Program-made: the position numbers and the translations under genes
Shown: positions 54,810 to 63,394 of the stretch, piece by piece
How positions within the stretch are numbered: the first letter of the stretch is position 1
How the letters are laid out: every line of letters begins with the position of its first letter
The notes under the pieces: model-generated
Database searches by the model: none
The model's input: the letters and a program-made list of their open reading frames with translations, nothing else
What the model was told of the DNA's origin: nothing
From: Roseovarius sp.
Lineage (GTDB): Bacteria > Pseudomonadota > Alphaproteobacteria > Rhodobacterales > Rhodobacteraceae
Direction: 5' to 3'
Assembly (NCBI GenBank): GCA_027493545.1
Contig: JAOSKR010000002.1
Coordinates: 806,001-870,000, forward strand
Length of the DNA: 64,000 nucleotides

Positions 54810-55517
54810 TCAGACCACCCGCGAATGCACCGGCGCCCGCGGGACACTCTTTTCGATCACCACCAGCGGATCGTGTACGTGCACGCCGCTCACGGCCCCC
54901 TCCATCTCGGGCCGGTTGAGCCCCTTGTGGTGGTAGCGGCGGTGCATGTCGTCGATGATCGCGCGCACGCTGTTGAAAAAGTTTCCCGGCGCGTCGATGC
55001 CGCCCTCGAAGCCCTTCCAGTAGGCGGCGTGCAGATCCTCGATCATGTAGGTGCCGCCGTCCGCGAGGCGCGGATAGAGCACACGCAGCGATGCCTCGAT
55101 GTGGCTCATGCGGTGGCTGCCGTCGTCGAGCACCACATCGACGCCGCCCATCTCGTCGACCACCCGGGCCAGGAAATCCGGATCGTCCTGCGAGCCGATC
55201 CGCACCTGCCCGAAGAGCCCGTCGAACGCGGCACAGCCCTTGCGGATGTCGATACCGAAGAGCACCGCCTCGTCACCCAGGAACCGCCGCCACATCTGCA
55301 GGCTGCCGCCCTTGGCGACGCCGATTTCCAGAAACCGCACGCCGGTGCCCCGGTAACGCGCCAGGTAACGGTCATAGAGCGGGATGTAGTGATGCCACTT
55401 GTGCACCTCGAAATCGCGGTTGCTGGCATAGATCTCGGCCAGTTCGCCATCGAAGCCGTAGCGCTCCAGTATATCGGCGGCGACATCGCCGCCTTCGAAG
55501 GCGTATTTCCTGATCAT
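54810..55517 (-). CDS. class I SAM methyltransferase, MycE-like (tandem copy 2)
   Basis: 235 aa, intact. [53 protein letters not shown] is the SAM-binding start; VDVVLDDGSHRMSHIEASLRVLYPRLADGGTYMIEDLHAAYW follows. The pattern (EIGVxxGGSL, [17 protein letters not shown]) is that of sugar O-methyltransferases such as MycE/ElmM and of surface-glycan methyltransferases. It is highly similar in layout to the gene upstream, with overlapping ATGA (55514/55517). It sits inside the nuo operon. Confidence 0.85.
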   Translation of the reverse strand: MIRKYAFEGGDVAADILERYGFDGELAEIYASNRDFEVHKWHHYIPLYDRYLARYRGTGVRFLEIGVAKGGSLQMWRRFLGDEAVLFGIDIRKGCAAFDGLFGQVRIGSQDDPDFLARVVDEMGGVDVVLDDGSHRMSHIEASLRVLYPRLADGGTYMIEDLHAAYWKGFEGGIDAPGNFFNSVRAIIDDMHRRYHHKGLNRPEMEGAVSGVHVHDPLVVIEKSVPRAPVHSRVV

Positions 55518-56301
55518 GCCGCGCCCTCCGGCGGGTCGGCCTTACCCACCTGCGAATGAACCGGCGGCCAGACCGGCGCCTTTTCGAACACGGTGATCGG
55601 ATCATGCACGTGCACCGCCGAAATCGCATCGCCCACGCCCGGCCGGCTGACGCCGCGGGTGTGGTACCAGCGATGCATGTCGTCAAAGATGTGGCCGAGG
55701 TTATGAAAGAAATTCGCCCGAGTGCCATACCCGCCCTTGTAGGTCGGCCAGTAGGCGGTGTGCAGATCCTCGATCATGTAAAGGCCGTCCCGCGCCAGCA
55801 GCGGAAACAGGATGTCGAGCGTCCGGCGGACATGCGGCATCATGTGGCTGCCATCATCCAGCACGATATCGACGCCGCCCATCTCCTCGACGACGGCGCC
55901 GAGAAACCCGGCATCGTCCTGCGATCCGATCCGGACCTGTCCCGCCTCGCCGTCGAAACGGGCGCAGTCGGGGTCGATGTCGATGCCGTAGATCACCGCC
56001 TCGGGCCCGAAATATTCACGCCACATCCGCATCGAGCCGCCCTTCGACACGCCGATTTCCAGAAACCGGACCCCGGTGCCGCGAAAGCGGCTGAAATAGC
56101 GGTCGTAAATGGGGATGTAGTGATGCCATTTATGCACCATCGCCCCCGACGTGCCGGTGAATATCCGCAGCAGATCGCCGTCGTAGCCATATTTCTCGCG
56201 AATATCGCCGGCAACGTCCGGCCCCTTGTAGAAGAAGTCCCAGACGCCGGGCTGACCGCCCCCGCCGCGCCGGGCGGGGTCTTGCGGCCAAAAAGCTTCA
56301 C
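55514..56301 (-). CDS. class I SAM methyltransferase, MycE-like (tandem copy 1, frameshift)
   Basis: About 262 aa. Body [25 protein letters not shown]...[43 protein letters not shown]...[43 protein letters not shown]. The track GTG at 56317 lies inside nuoF. A better start is the GTG at 56301 overlapping the nuoF TGA ([18 protein letters not shown]), joined to GVWDFFYKG if one G is restored near 56249. Clear paralog of the next gene. The acceptor is probably a sugar hydroxyl, by family analogy only. Confidence 0.85.
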
Positions 56302-57594
56302 TCCGCCGCCACGGCACTGACGCGGCCGGATTTCTGCGCCCTGATGCGGTCCTCGATCTCGTCGCGGAAGTTGCGGATGAGCCCCTGCACCGGCCACGCC
56401 GCGGCGTCGCCCAGCGCGCAGATGGTGTGGCCCTCGACCTGCTTGGAGACGTCGTAGAGCATGTCGATCTCCTCGATCTCGGCCTCGCCGCGAATGAGCC
56501 GGTCCATCACCCGCATCATCCAGCCGGTGCCCTCGCGGCAGGGCGTGCACTGGCCGCAGCTTTCGTGCTTGTAGAACTTGGAAAGCCGCCAGATCGCCTT
56601 GATGATGTCGGTGGACTGATCCATCACGATCACGGCGGCGGTGCCGAGCGACGAGTTGACCTCGCGCAGCGCGTCGAAATCCATGATCGCCCCGCGCATG
56701 TCCTCGCCGCGCACGCAGGGCACCGACGAGCCGCCGGGGATCACCGCCTTGAGGTTCTTCCAGCCGCCGCGGATGCCGCCGCAATGCTTTTCGATCAGTT
56801 CCTCGAAGGGGATCGACATTGCGTCCTCGACCACGCAGGGATTGTTGACGTGGCCCGAAATCGCGTAGATTTTGGTGCCGGCGTTGTTGGGCCGCCCGAA
56901 ACCCGCGAACCAGTCGGCCCCCGCGGCGCAGGATGGTCGGCGTCACGGCGATCGATTCGACGTTGTTGACGGTGGTGGGGCAGCCGTAGAGCCCCGCCCC
57001 GGCGGGAAACGGCGGCTTCATCCGCGGCATCCCCTTCTTGCCCTCGAGGCTTTCCAGCAGCGCGGTTTCCTCGCCGCAGATATAGGCGCCGGCGCCATGC
57101 GCCAGGTAGAGGTCGAAATCATAGCCCGTCCCGCAGGCGTTGCGGCCGATGAGGCCCGCATCATAGGCCTCGTCGACGGCCATCTGCAGCGCCTCGCGCT
57201 CGCGGATGTATTCGCCGCGAAGATAGATGTAGGCGGCATGCGCCCCCATCGCGAAGGCCGCGATCAGACTGCCCTCGACCAGCGTGTGCGGGTCGTGGCG
57301 CATGATCTCGCGGTCCTTGCAGGTGCCGGGCTCGGATTCGTCGGCATTGACCACCAGATAGGCCGGCCGGCCGTCGCTCTCCTTGGGCATGAACGACCAT
57401 TTGAGCCCGGTCGGGAAGCCCGCGCCGCCGCGTCCCCGCAGCCCCGACGCCTTGACCTGCTCGACGATCCAGTCGCGCCCGTTCTGCAAGAGCCGGGCGG
57501 TGCCGTCCCAGTGCCCGCGCGCCCGCGCGCCCTTGAGCGTGCGGTCGTGCATCCCGTAGAGATTGGTGAAGATACGGTCCTGATCCGTCAGCAT
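56298..57594 (-). CDS. nuoF: NADH-quinone oxidoreductase subunit F (frameshift)
   Basis: Holds the FMN, NADH site and 4Fe-4S N3. The N-terminal frame has [42 protein letters not shown] (FMN/NADH loop), [25 protein letters not shown] and [27 protein letters not shown]. An extra G near 56923 breaks [19 protein letters not shown]. The tail holds [31 protein letters not shown] (N3 cluster). About 431 aa repaired. Ends overlapping the methyltransferase gene. Confidence 0.97.
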
Positions 57595-57598
57595 GCCG

Positions 57599-57817
57599 CT
57601 ACCCCTGATTGTCCTGGCGTGCCCGCCAGTATTGAAAGATGAGCCAAAAGGCAAAGACGAAACCCGCCAGCGCCATGAGGTCGAAGACGAGCCGCAGCCC
57701 CTGGCCGAAGCCCTCCTTGTCGGCGATGAGCGTGAGAAGCGCCCACAAGAGCCCGGTGCCGGCGATCGCCAGCGCCGCCTGACGCCCCTTGCGGGCGGCC
57801 TTGTCGTCTTTCCTCAT
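57599..57817 (-). CDS. DUF5337-like small membrane protein
   Basis: 72 aa, two hydrophobic helices: [29 protein letters not shown] and [27 protein letters not shown]. The layout and the terminal WRARQ match DUF5337, a small Rhodobacteraceae family that occurs inside nuo operons. It lies 4 bp before nuoF. Perhaps a lineage-specific complex I assembly or peripheral protein; not shown. Confidence 0.78.
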   Translation of the reverse strand: MRKDDKAARKGRQAALAIAGTGLLWALLTLIADKEGFGQGLRLVFDLMALAGFVFAFWLIFQYWRARQDNQG

Positions 57818-57826
57818 CGGTCCCGC

Positions 57827-58570
57827 TCATTCGTATACACCGCCATCCTCGACCCGGCGGGAAAACTCGGTCTGCCCGCCCGCGGCGAGCGTGCTGGCCT
57901 GCGCGACCCATTCGTCGCGGCTGACCCGGCCCCTGAAGCCCTTGAGGTTCTGATCGACCCAGGCAACCTCGTCCGGCCCCCAGGCGGCGATCTGGTCGAA
58001 GTGAAAATATCCCATCGAATTCAAGAGCTTCTCCAGCTTGGGGCCGACGCCCTTGATCTGCTTGAGGTCGTCCGGAACCCCGCCGCGCGGTTCGGCCAGG
58101 CCCTCGGGCCGGCGCTCTCCGGCGGGGGCGGCGGCGGGCGCGGCAGGCGTGGCCGGTGTCGCTACCATGGCCGCGGGCTTTGGGCCGCCCCGATAGACCC
58201 ACGTCCCCTTGCGCGCGGCCAGTTCGGTCTCGCCCGGCAACTGGATGCCGGATTTCACCGCGGACGCCGCCGCATGGCCGCCCTCGGGCTCGGGTTCGGA
58301 CGGGGCCGGCGGCACCGCATCGGGTTTCGGCGCGACGGCCGGCGCGGGGGCGAGGGTTTTTTCTCGCGGCGTCGGCGCGGCCTCCGCCCGGGCGGTACAC
58401 AAGACCCGGGTCAGGACGAAATAGAGCATGACGCCCAGCGCCACCCCCGCCAGCACCGCCGCGAGCGTGCCGATGGCGCCATGGGTGGCGAGAATGACGA
58501 TCAGCCCGATCACCGCCGCAATCGAGCAGCAGACGATTTCGCACAGGCTCCAGTTCGATGAATTCGGCAT
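57827..58570 (-). CDS. membrane-anchored helix-hairpin-helix protein, paralog of the NuoE tail
   Basis: 247 aa. N-terminal hydrophobic helices (IVCCSIAAVIGLIVILATHGAIGTLAAVLAGVALGVMLYFVLTRVL), then a Pro/Ala linker of about 80 residues. The last 80 residues ([31 protein letters not shown]...NLKGFRGRVSRDEWVAQA) match the NuoE tail at about 63 of 80 positions. The GVGPKLEK loop is a helix-hairpin-helix like those in flap endonucleases and ribosomal L21-like fusions, but no nuclease residues accompany it. It may tether or organise the complex; unknown. Confidence 0.83.
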   Translation of the reverse strand: MPNSSNWSLCEIVCCSIAAVIGLIVILATHGAIGTLAAVLAGVALGVMLYFVLTRVLCTARAEAAPTPREKTLAPAPAVAPKPDAVPPAPSEPEPEGGHAAASAVKSGIQLPGETELAARKGTWVYRGGPKPAAMVATPATPAAPAAAPAGERRPEGLAEPRGGVPDDLKQIKGVGPKLEKLLNSMGYFHFDQIAAWGPDEVAWVDQNLKGFRGRVSRDEWVAQASTLAAGGQTEFSRRVEDGGVYE

Positions 58571-58603
58571 CAGGTGACCTCCCGGTTGTCCGGCGTGCCG
58601 GCC

Positions 58604-59747
58604 CTAGTAGACGTCCCCCTTCTTAACACGTTCGGAGAAGTCGGTCGCCCCGCCCGTCGCCAGCACCCGCGCCTGTGTCACCCAATCGTCGCGACTGACC
58701 CGGCCCTTGAAGCCCTTGAGGTTCTGGTCGACCCAGGCAACCTCCGCCTCGGTCCACGCGGCGATCTGGTCGAAATGGAAAAACCCCATCGAATTCAATA
58801 GTTTCTCAAGCTTGGGACCAACGCCCCTGATCTGCTTGAGATCGTCCGCCCCGCCCTCGCGCGCGGCCTCGAGCGCCGGCGGGCGGCTGCCCGCCCCCGC
58901 GTCCTGCCCGCCGCTTTCCGGCGCCGGCTCCGGCGCCGGCGCAGGGGCGGCCCCGGCTTGCGGCTCCGGTGCCGGCGCGGGGTCGGGCACCGCGTCGGGG
59001 TCGGGCGCCCTGAACGCCGCGGGGGCGTGGTTCGCGCCCTTGTCGCGCCAGGGCGTGATCAGCGGCACCTCGGTGCCGTCGATGCGCCGGATCGTGTCGC
59101 CCAGCTCGGTGGCCAGCGCGACGCTGGCGTTGTAGCGCGTGCGCCCGCTCTCGAAGTCCTTGAGCGCGGTCAGCCCGGCTTTCGGTTCCGACGCGTAGCG
59201 GCCGTTCTGCGGCCCCGGCACCGGCACCTTGCCGGCGGCCAGCTCGTCGATGATCTCGGCCAGCCGCGCGGCGGTCAGGTCCTCGTAATAGTCCTTGCCG
59301 ATCTGCGCCATCGGCGCGTTGGCGCAGGCGCCGAGGCACTCGACCTCTTCCCAGCTGAACTTGCCGTCGGCGCTCAGCTCGTGCGGGTTGGGGGCGATCT
59401 TCTCGCGGCAGACGCCAATCAGATCCTCGGCCCCGCAGATCATGCAGGACGTGGTGCCGCAAATCTGGATATTCGCAATTGATCCAACTGGTTGCAGGTG
59501 GAACATGAAGTAGAACGTGGCGACTTCGAGCGCCCGGATGCGGGCCATCCCCAGCATGTCGGCGACATGCTCGATCGCCGGGCGCGAGAGCCAGCCCTCC
59601 TGCTCCTGCGCGCGCCACAAGAGCGCGATGACCGCGCTCGCCTCGCGGCCCTCGGGGTACTTGGTGATCTGCGCCTCGGCCCGGGCCAGGTTGGCGGGGG
59701 GTGAAGGCAAAGCTCTCGGGCTGGTCTTGGTGAAGGCGTCTCAGCAT
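58604..59747 (-). CDS. nuoE: NADH-quinone oxidoreductase subunit E with C-terminal HhH domain (frameshift)
   Basis: 24-kDa subunit with 2Fe-2S cluster N1a. The N-terminus [17 protein letters not shown] joins [19 protein letters not shown] after removal of one extra C near 59695-59701. The cluster ligands are in [16 protein letters not shown] and [12 protein letters not shown]. The E. coli-type part ends near residue 200. Beyond it is a Pro/Ala-rich linker ([21 protein letters not shown]) and an HhH tail [21 protein letters not shown]. About 381 aa repaired, much longer than typical NuoE (about 160-200). Confidence 0.96.
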
Positions 59748-59750
59748 GGC

Positions 59751-60041
59751 TCAGGCACAGGCTCCCGTCGTCAGTTTCACGCCGCCATCGGGCAGGTTCA
59801 CGGCCCTCTCGGTGGCGACAAGATAGGTGGTGATGTCGAGCGCCTGCTGCCGCGTCAGCCCGGCCTGCAGCTCGACCGGCAGATAGTCGGTGTCGAATTT
59901 CATCACGCAGCCGATGGTGGCGGCGGCGGCGACATAATCGGCGACCATGTCCTCGTTCACGCCCTCGGGCGCGCCGCCGCAGGCGGCAAGCGCCAGCAGC
60001 GCCAGCCCGGCGCCGGCAACGATGGTCGGCCGCCGCCGCAT
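59751..60041 (-). CDS. small lipoprotein between nuoD and nuoE
   Basis: 96 aa with a lipobox ([23 protein letters not shown]), so exported and lipidated. The mature part VNEDMVADYVAAAATIGCVMKFDTDYLPVELQAGLTRQQALDITTYLVATERAVNLPDGGVKLTTGACA contains two further Cys. No family recognised. The start ATG overlaps the nuoD TGA by one base and nuoE follows 3 bp later, so it is part of the operon. Confidence 0.78.
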   Translation of the reverse strand: MRRRPTIVAGAGLALLALAACGGAPEGVNEDMVADYVAAAATIGCVMKFDTDYLPVELQAGLTRQQALDITTYLVATERAVNLPDGGVKLTTGACA

Positions 60042-61265
60042 CAGCGGTCGATCTCCCCGAACACCACATCCATGGTGCCGATGATCGCCGCCACATCGGC
60101 CAGCTGGTGGCCGCCGGCGATGAAATCCATCGCCTGCAGGTGCAGGAAACCCGGCGCGCGCAGCTTGGCGCGGTAGGGCTTGTTGGTGCCGTCGGCCACG
60201 AGATAGACGCCGAACTCGCCCTTGGGCGCCTCGACCGCGGCATAGACCTCGCCCTCGGGGACGTGAAAGCCCTCGGTGTAGAGCTTGAAGTGGTGGATCA
60301 GCGCCTCCATCGAGGTCTTCATCTCACCGCGCCTGGGCGGGGCGATCTTGCCCCGCGCGAGGATGTCGCCCTGCCCCTCGGGCGCGCGCAGCTTGTCGAT
60401 GCACTGCTGCATGATCTTCACCGACTGGATCATCTCTTCCATCCGCACGAGGTAGCGGTCGAAGCAGTCGCCGTTCTTGCCCACGGGAATCTGGAATTCC
60501 ATCTCGTCGTAGCATTCATAGGGCTGGGCGCGGCGCAGATCCCAAGCCAGCCCCGATCCGCGCACCATCACGCCCGAAAACCCCCAGTCGAGGATGTCCT
60601 GCTCGCTGACCACGCCGATGTCGCAGTTGCGCTGCTTGAAGACGCGGTTTTCGGTCAGCAGCATGTGTATGTCGTCGACCACCCTGGGGAAGCTGTGCGT
60701 CCACGCCTCGATGTCGTCGATCAGCTCGGGCGGCAGGTCCTGATGCACCCCGCCGGGGCGGAAATAGGCGGCATGAAGGCGCGCCCCGCAGGCGCGCTCG
60801 TAGAAGATCATCAGCTTTTCGCGCTCTTCGAACCCCCCACAGCGGCGGCGTCAGCGCGCCCACGTCCATCGCCTGCGTGGTGACGTTGAGCAGATGGCTC
60901 AGGATGCGCCCGATCTCGGAATAGAGCACCCGGATCAGCTGTGCCCGGCGCGGCACCTCGACCCCGCAGAGCCGTTCGATCGCCAGACACCGGGCGTGTT
61001 CCTGGTTCATCGGCGCGACATAGTCGAGCCGGTCGAGATAGGGCAGGTTCTGCAGGTAGGTGCGGCTTTCCATCAGCTTCTCGGTGCCGCGGTGCAGGAG
61101 CCCGATATGCGGGTCGGCGCGCTCGACGATCTCGCCGTTAAGCTCGAGAACCAGACGCAAAACCCCATGCGCCGCCGGGTGTTGCGGGCCGAAGTTGATG
61201 TTGAAGTTGCGGATCCGCTGCTCGCCGGTCAGCGCGTCCTCGAAACCCTTGGAGCCGTCCATCAT
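60041..61265 (-). CDS. nuoD: NADH-quinone oxidoreductase subunit D (frameshift)
   Basis: 49-kDa subunit forming the quinone pocket with Nuo[67 protein letters not shown] is intact, then one extra G near 60833 breaks [37 protein letters not shown]. The rest includes [33 protein letters not shown] and ends [17 protein letters not shown]. About 407 aa repaired. ATG at 61265 overlaps the small-protein stop as ATGA. Confidence 0.97.
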
Positions 61266-61468
61266 TGCCGGCCCTTCTCGATAAAGTCCTTCACCGCAAT
61301 CAGCCACAGCAGGACCACCGCGCCGAGCGGGATGATCGCCGCCGCCGCCGCCCAGCTGGGCAGGCCGAAACGCGGCAGGATGCGCCAGAAGGGGATCACC
61401 AGGATCACCCCCAAAAGCAGGAACATCGGAAAGCTGATGCTTCCCATGCCGTATTGAAAGATGCTCAT
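61262..61468 (-). CDS. 68-aa membrane protein upstream of nuoD
   Basis: [68 protein letters not shown]: two hydrophobic helices around a [10 protein letters not shown] loop. A paralog is encoded just upstream. ATG at 61468 overlaps that gene's TGA. The stop overlaps the nuoD start. Function unknown, presumably a small inner-membrane partner of complex I. Confidence 0.78.
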   Translation of the reverse strand: MSIFQYGMGSISFPMFLLLGVILVIPFWRILPRFGLPSWAAAAAIIPLGAVVLLWLIAVKDFIEKGRQ

Positions 61469-61635
61469 CGGCGGCCTCCTTGTCGCCCCGGCCCAAAGGC
61501 CATGATATAGAGCAGGACGAGCGCGCAGAGCGGAAAGATGGCGATCAGCGCCCATTCCCGGCTCATCCCGTAATCCGGCAGGAGCCTCCAGAACGGCACC
61601 ACGAACGCCACCGAGAGGAGAATGAGCCAGATCAT
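61465..61635 (-). CDS. 56-aa membrane protein, paralog of the next gene (absent from ORF track)
   Basis: [56 protein letters not shown], read directly from the sequence. Shares [12 protein letters not shown]...[17 protein letters not shown] with the following gene ([12 protein letters not shown]...[15 protein letters not shown]), so a small tandem duplication. It follows nuoC by 36 bp. It was missed by the ORF track because it is shorter than 60 codons. Confidence 0.78.
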   Translation of the reverse strand: MIWLILLSVAFVVPFWRLLPDYGMSREWALIAIFPLCALVLLYIMAFGPGRQGGRR

Positions 61636-61671
61636 GCCTTCGCCCCCGCCTCACGCACGTCCCTTGACCGG

Positions 61672-62280
61672 CTACTTCGCCGGATCCCGCTTTTCGTCCC
61701 CCGGCAGGATGTATTCCGCACCCTCCCATGGCGACATGAAATCGAACTGCCGGTATTCCTGCACCAGGCTCACCGGCTCGTAGACCACGCGCTTTTCCAC
61801 CTCGTCATAGCGCACCTCGGTATAGCCCGTGGTCGGGAAATCCTTGCGCAGCGGATGACCGCGAAAGCCGTAATCGGTCAGGATGCGCCGCAGGTCGGGG
61901 TGCCCCGGAAACAGGATGCCGAACATGTCGAACACCTCGCGCTCGAACCAGTTGGCGCTGGGATGCACGCCGGTGATCGAGGGCACCACGTCCTCTTCGC
62001 GCACCGCCACCTTCAGCCGGATGCGGTGGTTCTGGTACATCGAAAGGAAATGATAGACCACGTCGAAGCGGCGCGGCCGCTCGGGGTAGTCGACGGCGGT
62101 GATGTCAATGAGCGTGCTGAAGCGGCAGGTCGGATCGGTCTGGAGAAACTCGACCAGCCCGACGATGTTGCTCAGCGCCGCCTCGACGGTCAATTCGCCG
62201 GTGGCCACGTGCCAGTCCACTACGCTGTCGGACCGCCTGGCGGCGATATGTTCGCCCAGTTCGTGCAAGGCTTCTGTCAT
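61672..62280 (-). CDS. nuoC: NADH-quinone oxidoreductase subunit C
   Basis: 30-kDa subunit of the peripheral arm. 202 aa, intact: [100 protein letters not shown] (the NuoC signature). The ATG at 62280 overlaps the nuoB TGA. The track ORF extends upstream only as shadow. Confidence 0.97.
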   Translation of the reverse strand: MTEALHELGEHIAARRSDSVVDWHVATGELTVEAALSNIVGLVEFLQTDPTCRFSTLIDITAVDYPERPRRFDVVYHFLSMYQNHRIRLKVAVREEDVVPSITGVHPSANWFEREVFDMFGILFPGHPDLRRILTDYGFRGHPLRKDFPTTGYTEVRYDEVEKRVVYEPVSLVQEYRQFDFMSPWEGAEYILPGDEKRDPAK

Positions 62281-62810
62281 CTCACGATCGTCCCTGTGCG
62301 TCGAATCTTGCGCTGCAGCGTCATGATCCCGTAAACCAGCGCCTCGGCCGTGGGCGGACAGCCGGGCACGTAGACGTCGACCGGCACGATGCGGTCGCAG
62401 CCGCGTACCACCGAATAGCTGTAATGGTAATAGCCCCCGCCATTGGCGCACGACCCCATCGAGATCACGTAGCGCGGTTCGGGCATCTGGTCGTAGACCT
62501 TGCGCAGCGCCGGCGCCATCTTGTTGGTCAGCGTGCCGGCCACGATCATCAGGTCCGACTGGCGCGGGCTGGCGCGCGGCGCGGTGCCGAAGCGTTCGAG
62601 ATCGTAGCGCGGCATCGACGCCTGCATCATCTCGACCGCGCAGCACGCCAGGCCGAAGGTCATCCAGTGCAGCGAACCGGTGCGCGCCCAGTTGACGATG
62701 TCCTCGACCGAGGTGACGAGAAATCCCTTGTCCTGCAGCTCGCGGTTCAACTCCTGCGTGGCGACCTCGCGGTCGGCCCCGGCGGTGTTGATGCCTGCAC
62801 TCACTCCCAT
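62277..62810 (-). CDS. nuoB: NADH-quinone oxidoreductase subunit B
   Basis: Carries the terminal cluster N2 that reduces quinone. 177 aa, intact: [45 protein letters not shown] (tandem Cys ligands), [46 protein letters not shown]. Start ATG at 62810 overlaps the nuoA end by 10 bp; the longer track start is not needed. Confidence 0.98.
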   Translation of the reverse strand: MGVSAGINTAGADREVATQELNRELQDKGFLVTSVEDIVNWARTGSLHWMTFGLACCAVEMMQASMPRYDLERFGTAPRASPRQSDLMIVAGTLTNKMAPALRKVYDQMPEPRYVISMGSCANGGGYYHYSYSVVRGCDRIVPVDVYVPGCPPTAEALVYGIMTLQRKIRRTGTIVR

Positions 62811-63166
62811 GTCATCGCCCCCTTCTTCCATTCATAGGCGAACCCGATGGTCAGCACGCCGAGGAACACCATCATCGACCAGAACGCGGTCATCGAGAGG
62901 TCCTTGAACGCCACCGCCCACGGAAACAGCATCGCGATTTCCAGGTCGAAAATGATGAACAGGATCGACACCAGGTAGAAGCGCACGTCGAATTTCATCC
63001 GCGCGTCGTCGAAGGCGTTGAAGCCGCACTCGTAGGCGCTGACCTTTTCGGGGTCGGGGTTGCGCACGGCGAGGACGACGGCGGCGAGGATGAGCACGAC
63101 CCCCAGCCCGATGGCGACCGCCAGCAGGACCAGGACGGGCAGGTATTCCCTCAGCATCTCTTCCAC
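62801..63166 (-). CDS. nuoA: NADH-quinone oxidoreductase subunit A
   Basis: First nuo gene: three-helix subunit by the quinone channel. 121 aa from the GTG at 63166 ([30 protein letters not shown]), which follows AAAGGAG at 7-8 bp spacing. Signature [52 protein letters not shown]. The track ORF start at 63328 runs through the promoter and is rejected. Confidence 0.96.
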   Translation of the reverse strand: MEEMLREYLPVLVLLAVAIGLGVVLILAAVVLAVRNPDPEKVSAYECGFNAFDDARMKFDVRFYLVSILFIIFDLEIAMLFPWAVAFKDLSMTAFWSMMVFLGVLTIGFAYEWKKGAMTWE

Positions 63167-63227
63167 GAGGTGGCTCCTTTCATGCCCGCGCGGACGCGGC
63201 ATCAAGACGGCTGCTATGACTGATGCG

Positions 63228-63256
63228 GGTTTACCCGTGCCCCTGCACGGGGTCAA
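63228..63256 (-). promoter_or_regulatory. putative nuo operon promoter with inverted repeat in the spacer
   Basis: Minus strand TTGACC, 17 bp, TAAACC: -35 five of six, -10 degenerate, as often in this family. The spacer is GC-rich and contains the perfect inverted repeat CCCGTGC-ccct-GCACGGG (63234-63251). A regulator binding there would sit between the hexamers. The GTG of nuoA lies about 60 bp downstream. Confidence 0.55.
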
Positions 63257-63306
63257 CCGAAGCCGCGCATTTTCGCGCTGGCGCCGGCACACCGCGCGGG
63301 CCGGCG

Positions 63307-63325
63307 AAAACCCCTGAAATCGGGG
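63307..63325 (-). terminator. weak terminator downstream of the crotonase gene
   Basis: Minus strand CCCC-gatttca-GGGG-TTTT, a short stem followed by Ts, about 70 bp past the crotonase stop and before the nuo promoter. The stem is only four base pairs. Confidence 0.45.
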
Positions 63326-63394
63326 CATTCGGGCGGACCGGCCGGGATGCGACGCCCCGCGATCCGGCCCGGCGATAATGCCGCAGGCCTGGGT

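Noticed and set aside
54810-56301. The two methyltransferase genes as an assembly duplication
   Set aside because: They differ at many residues throughout, so they are true divergent paralogs.
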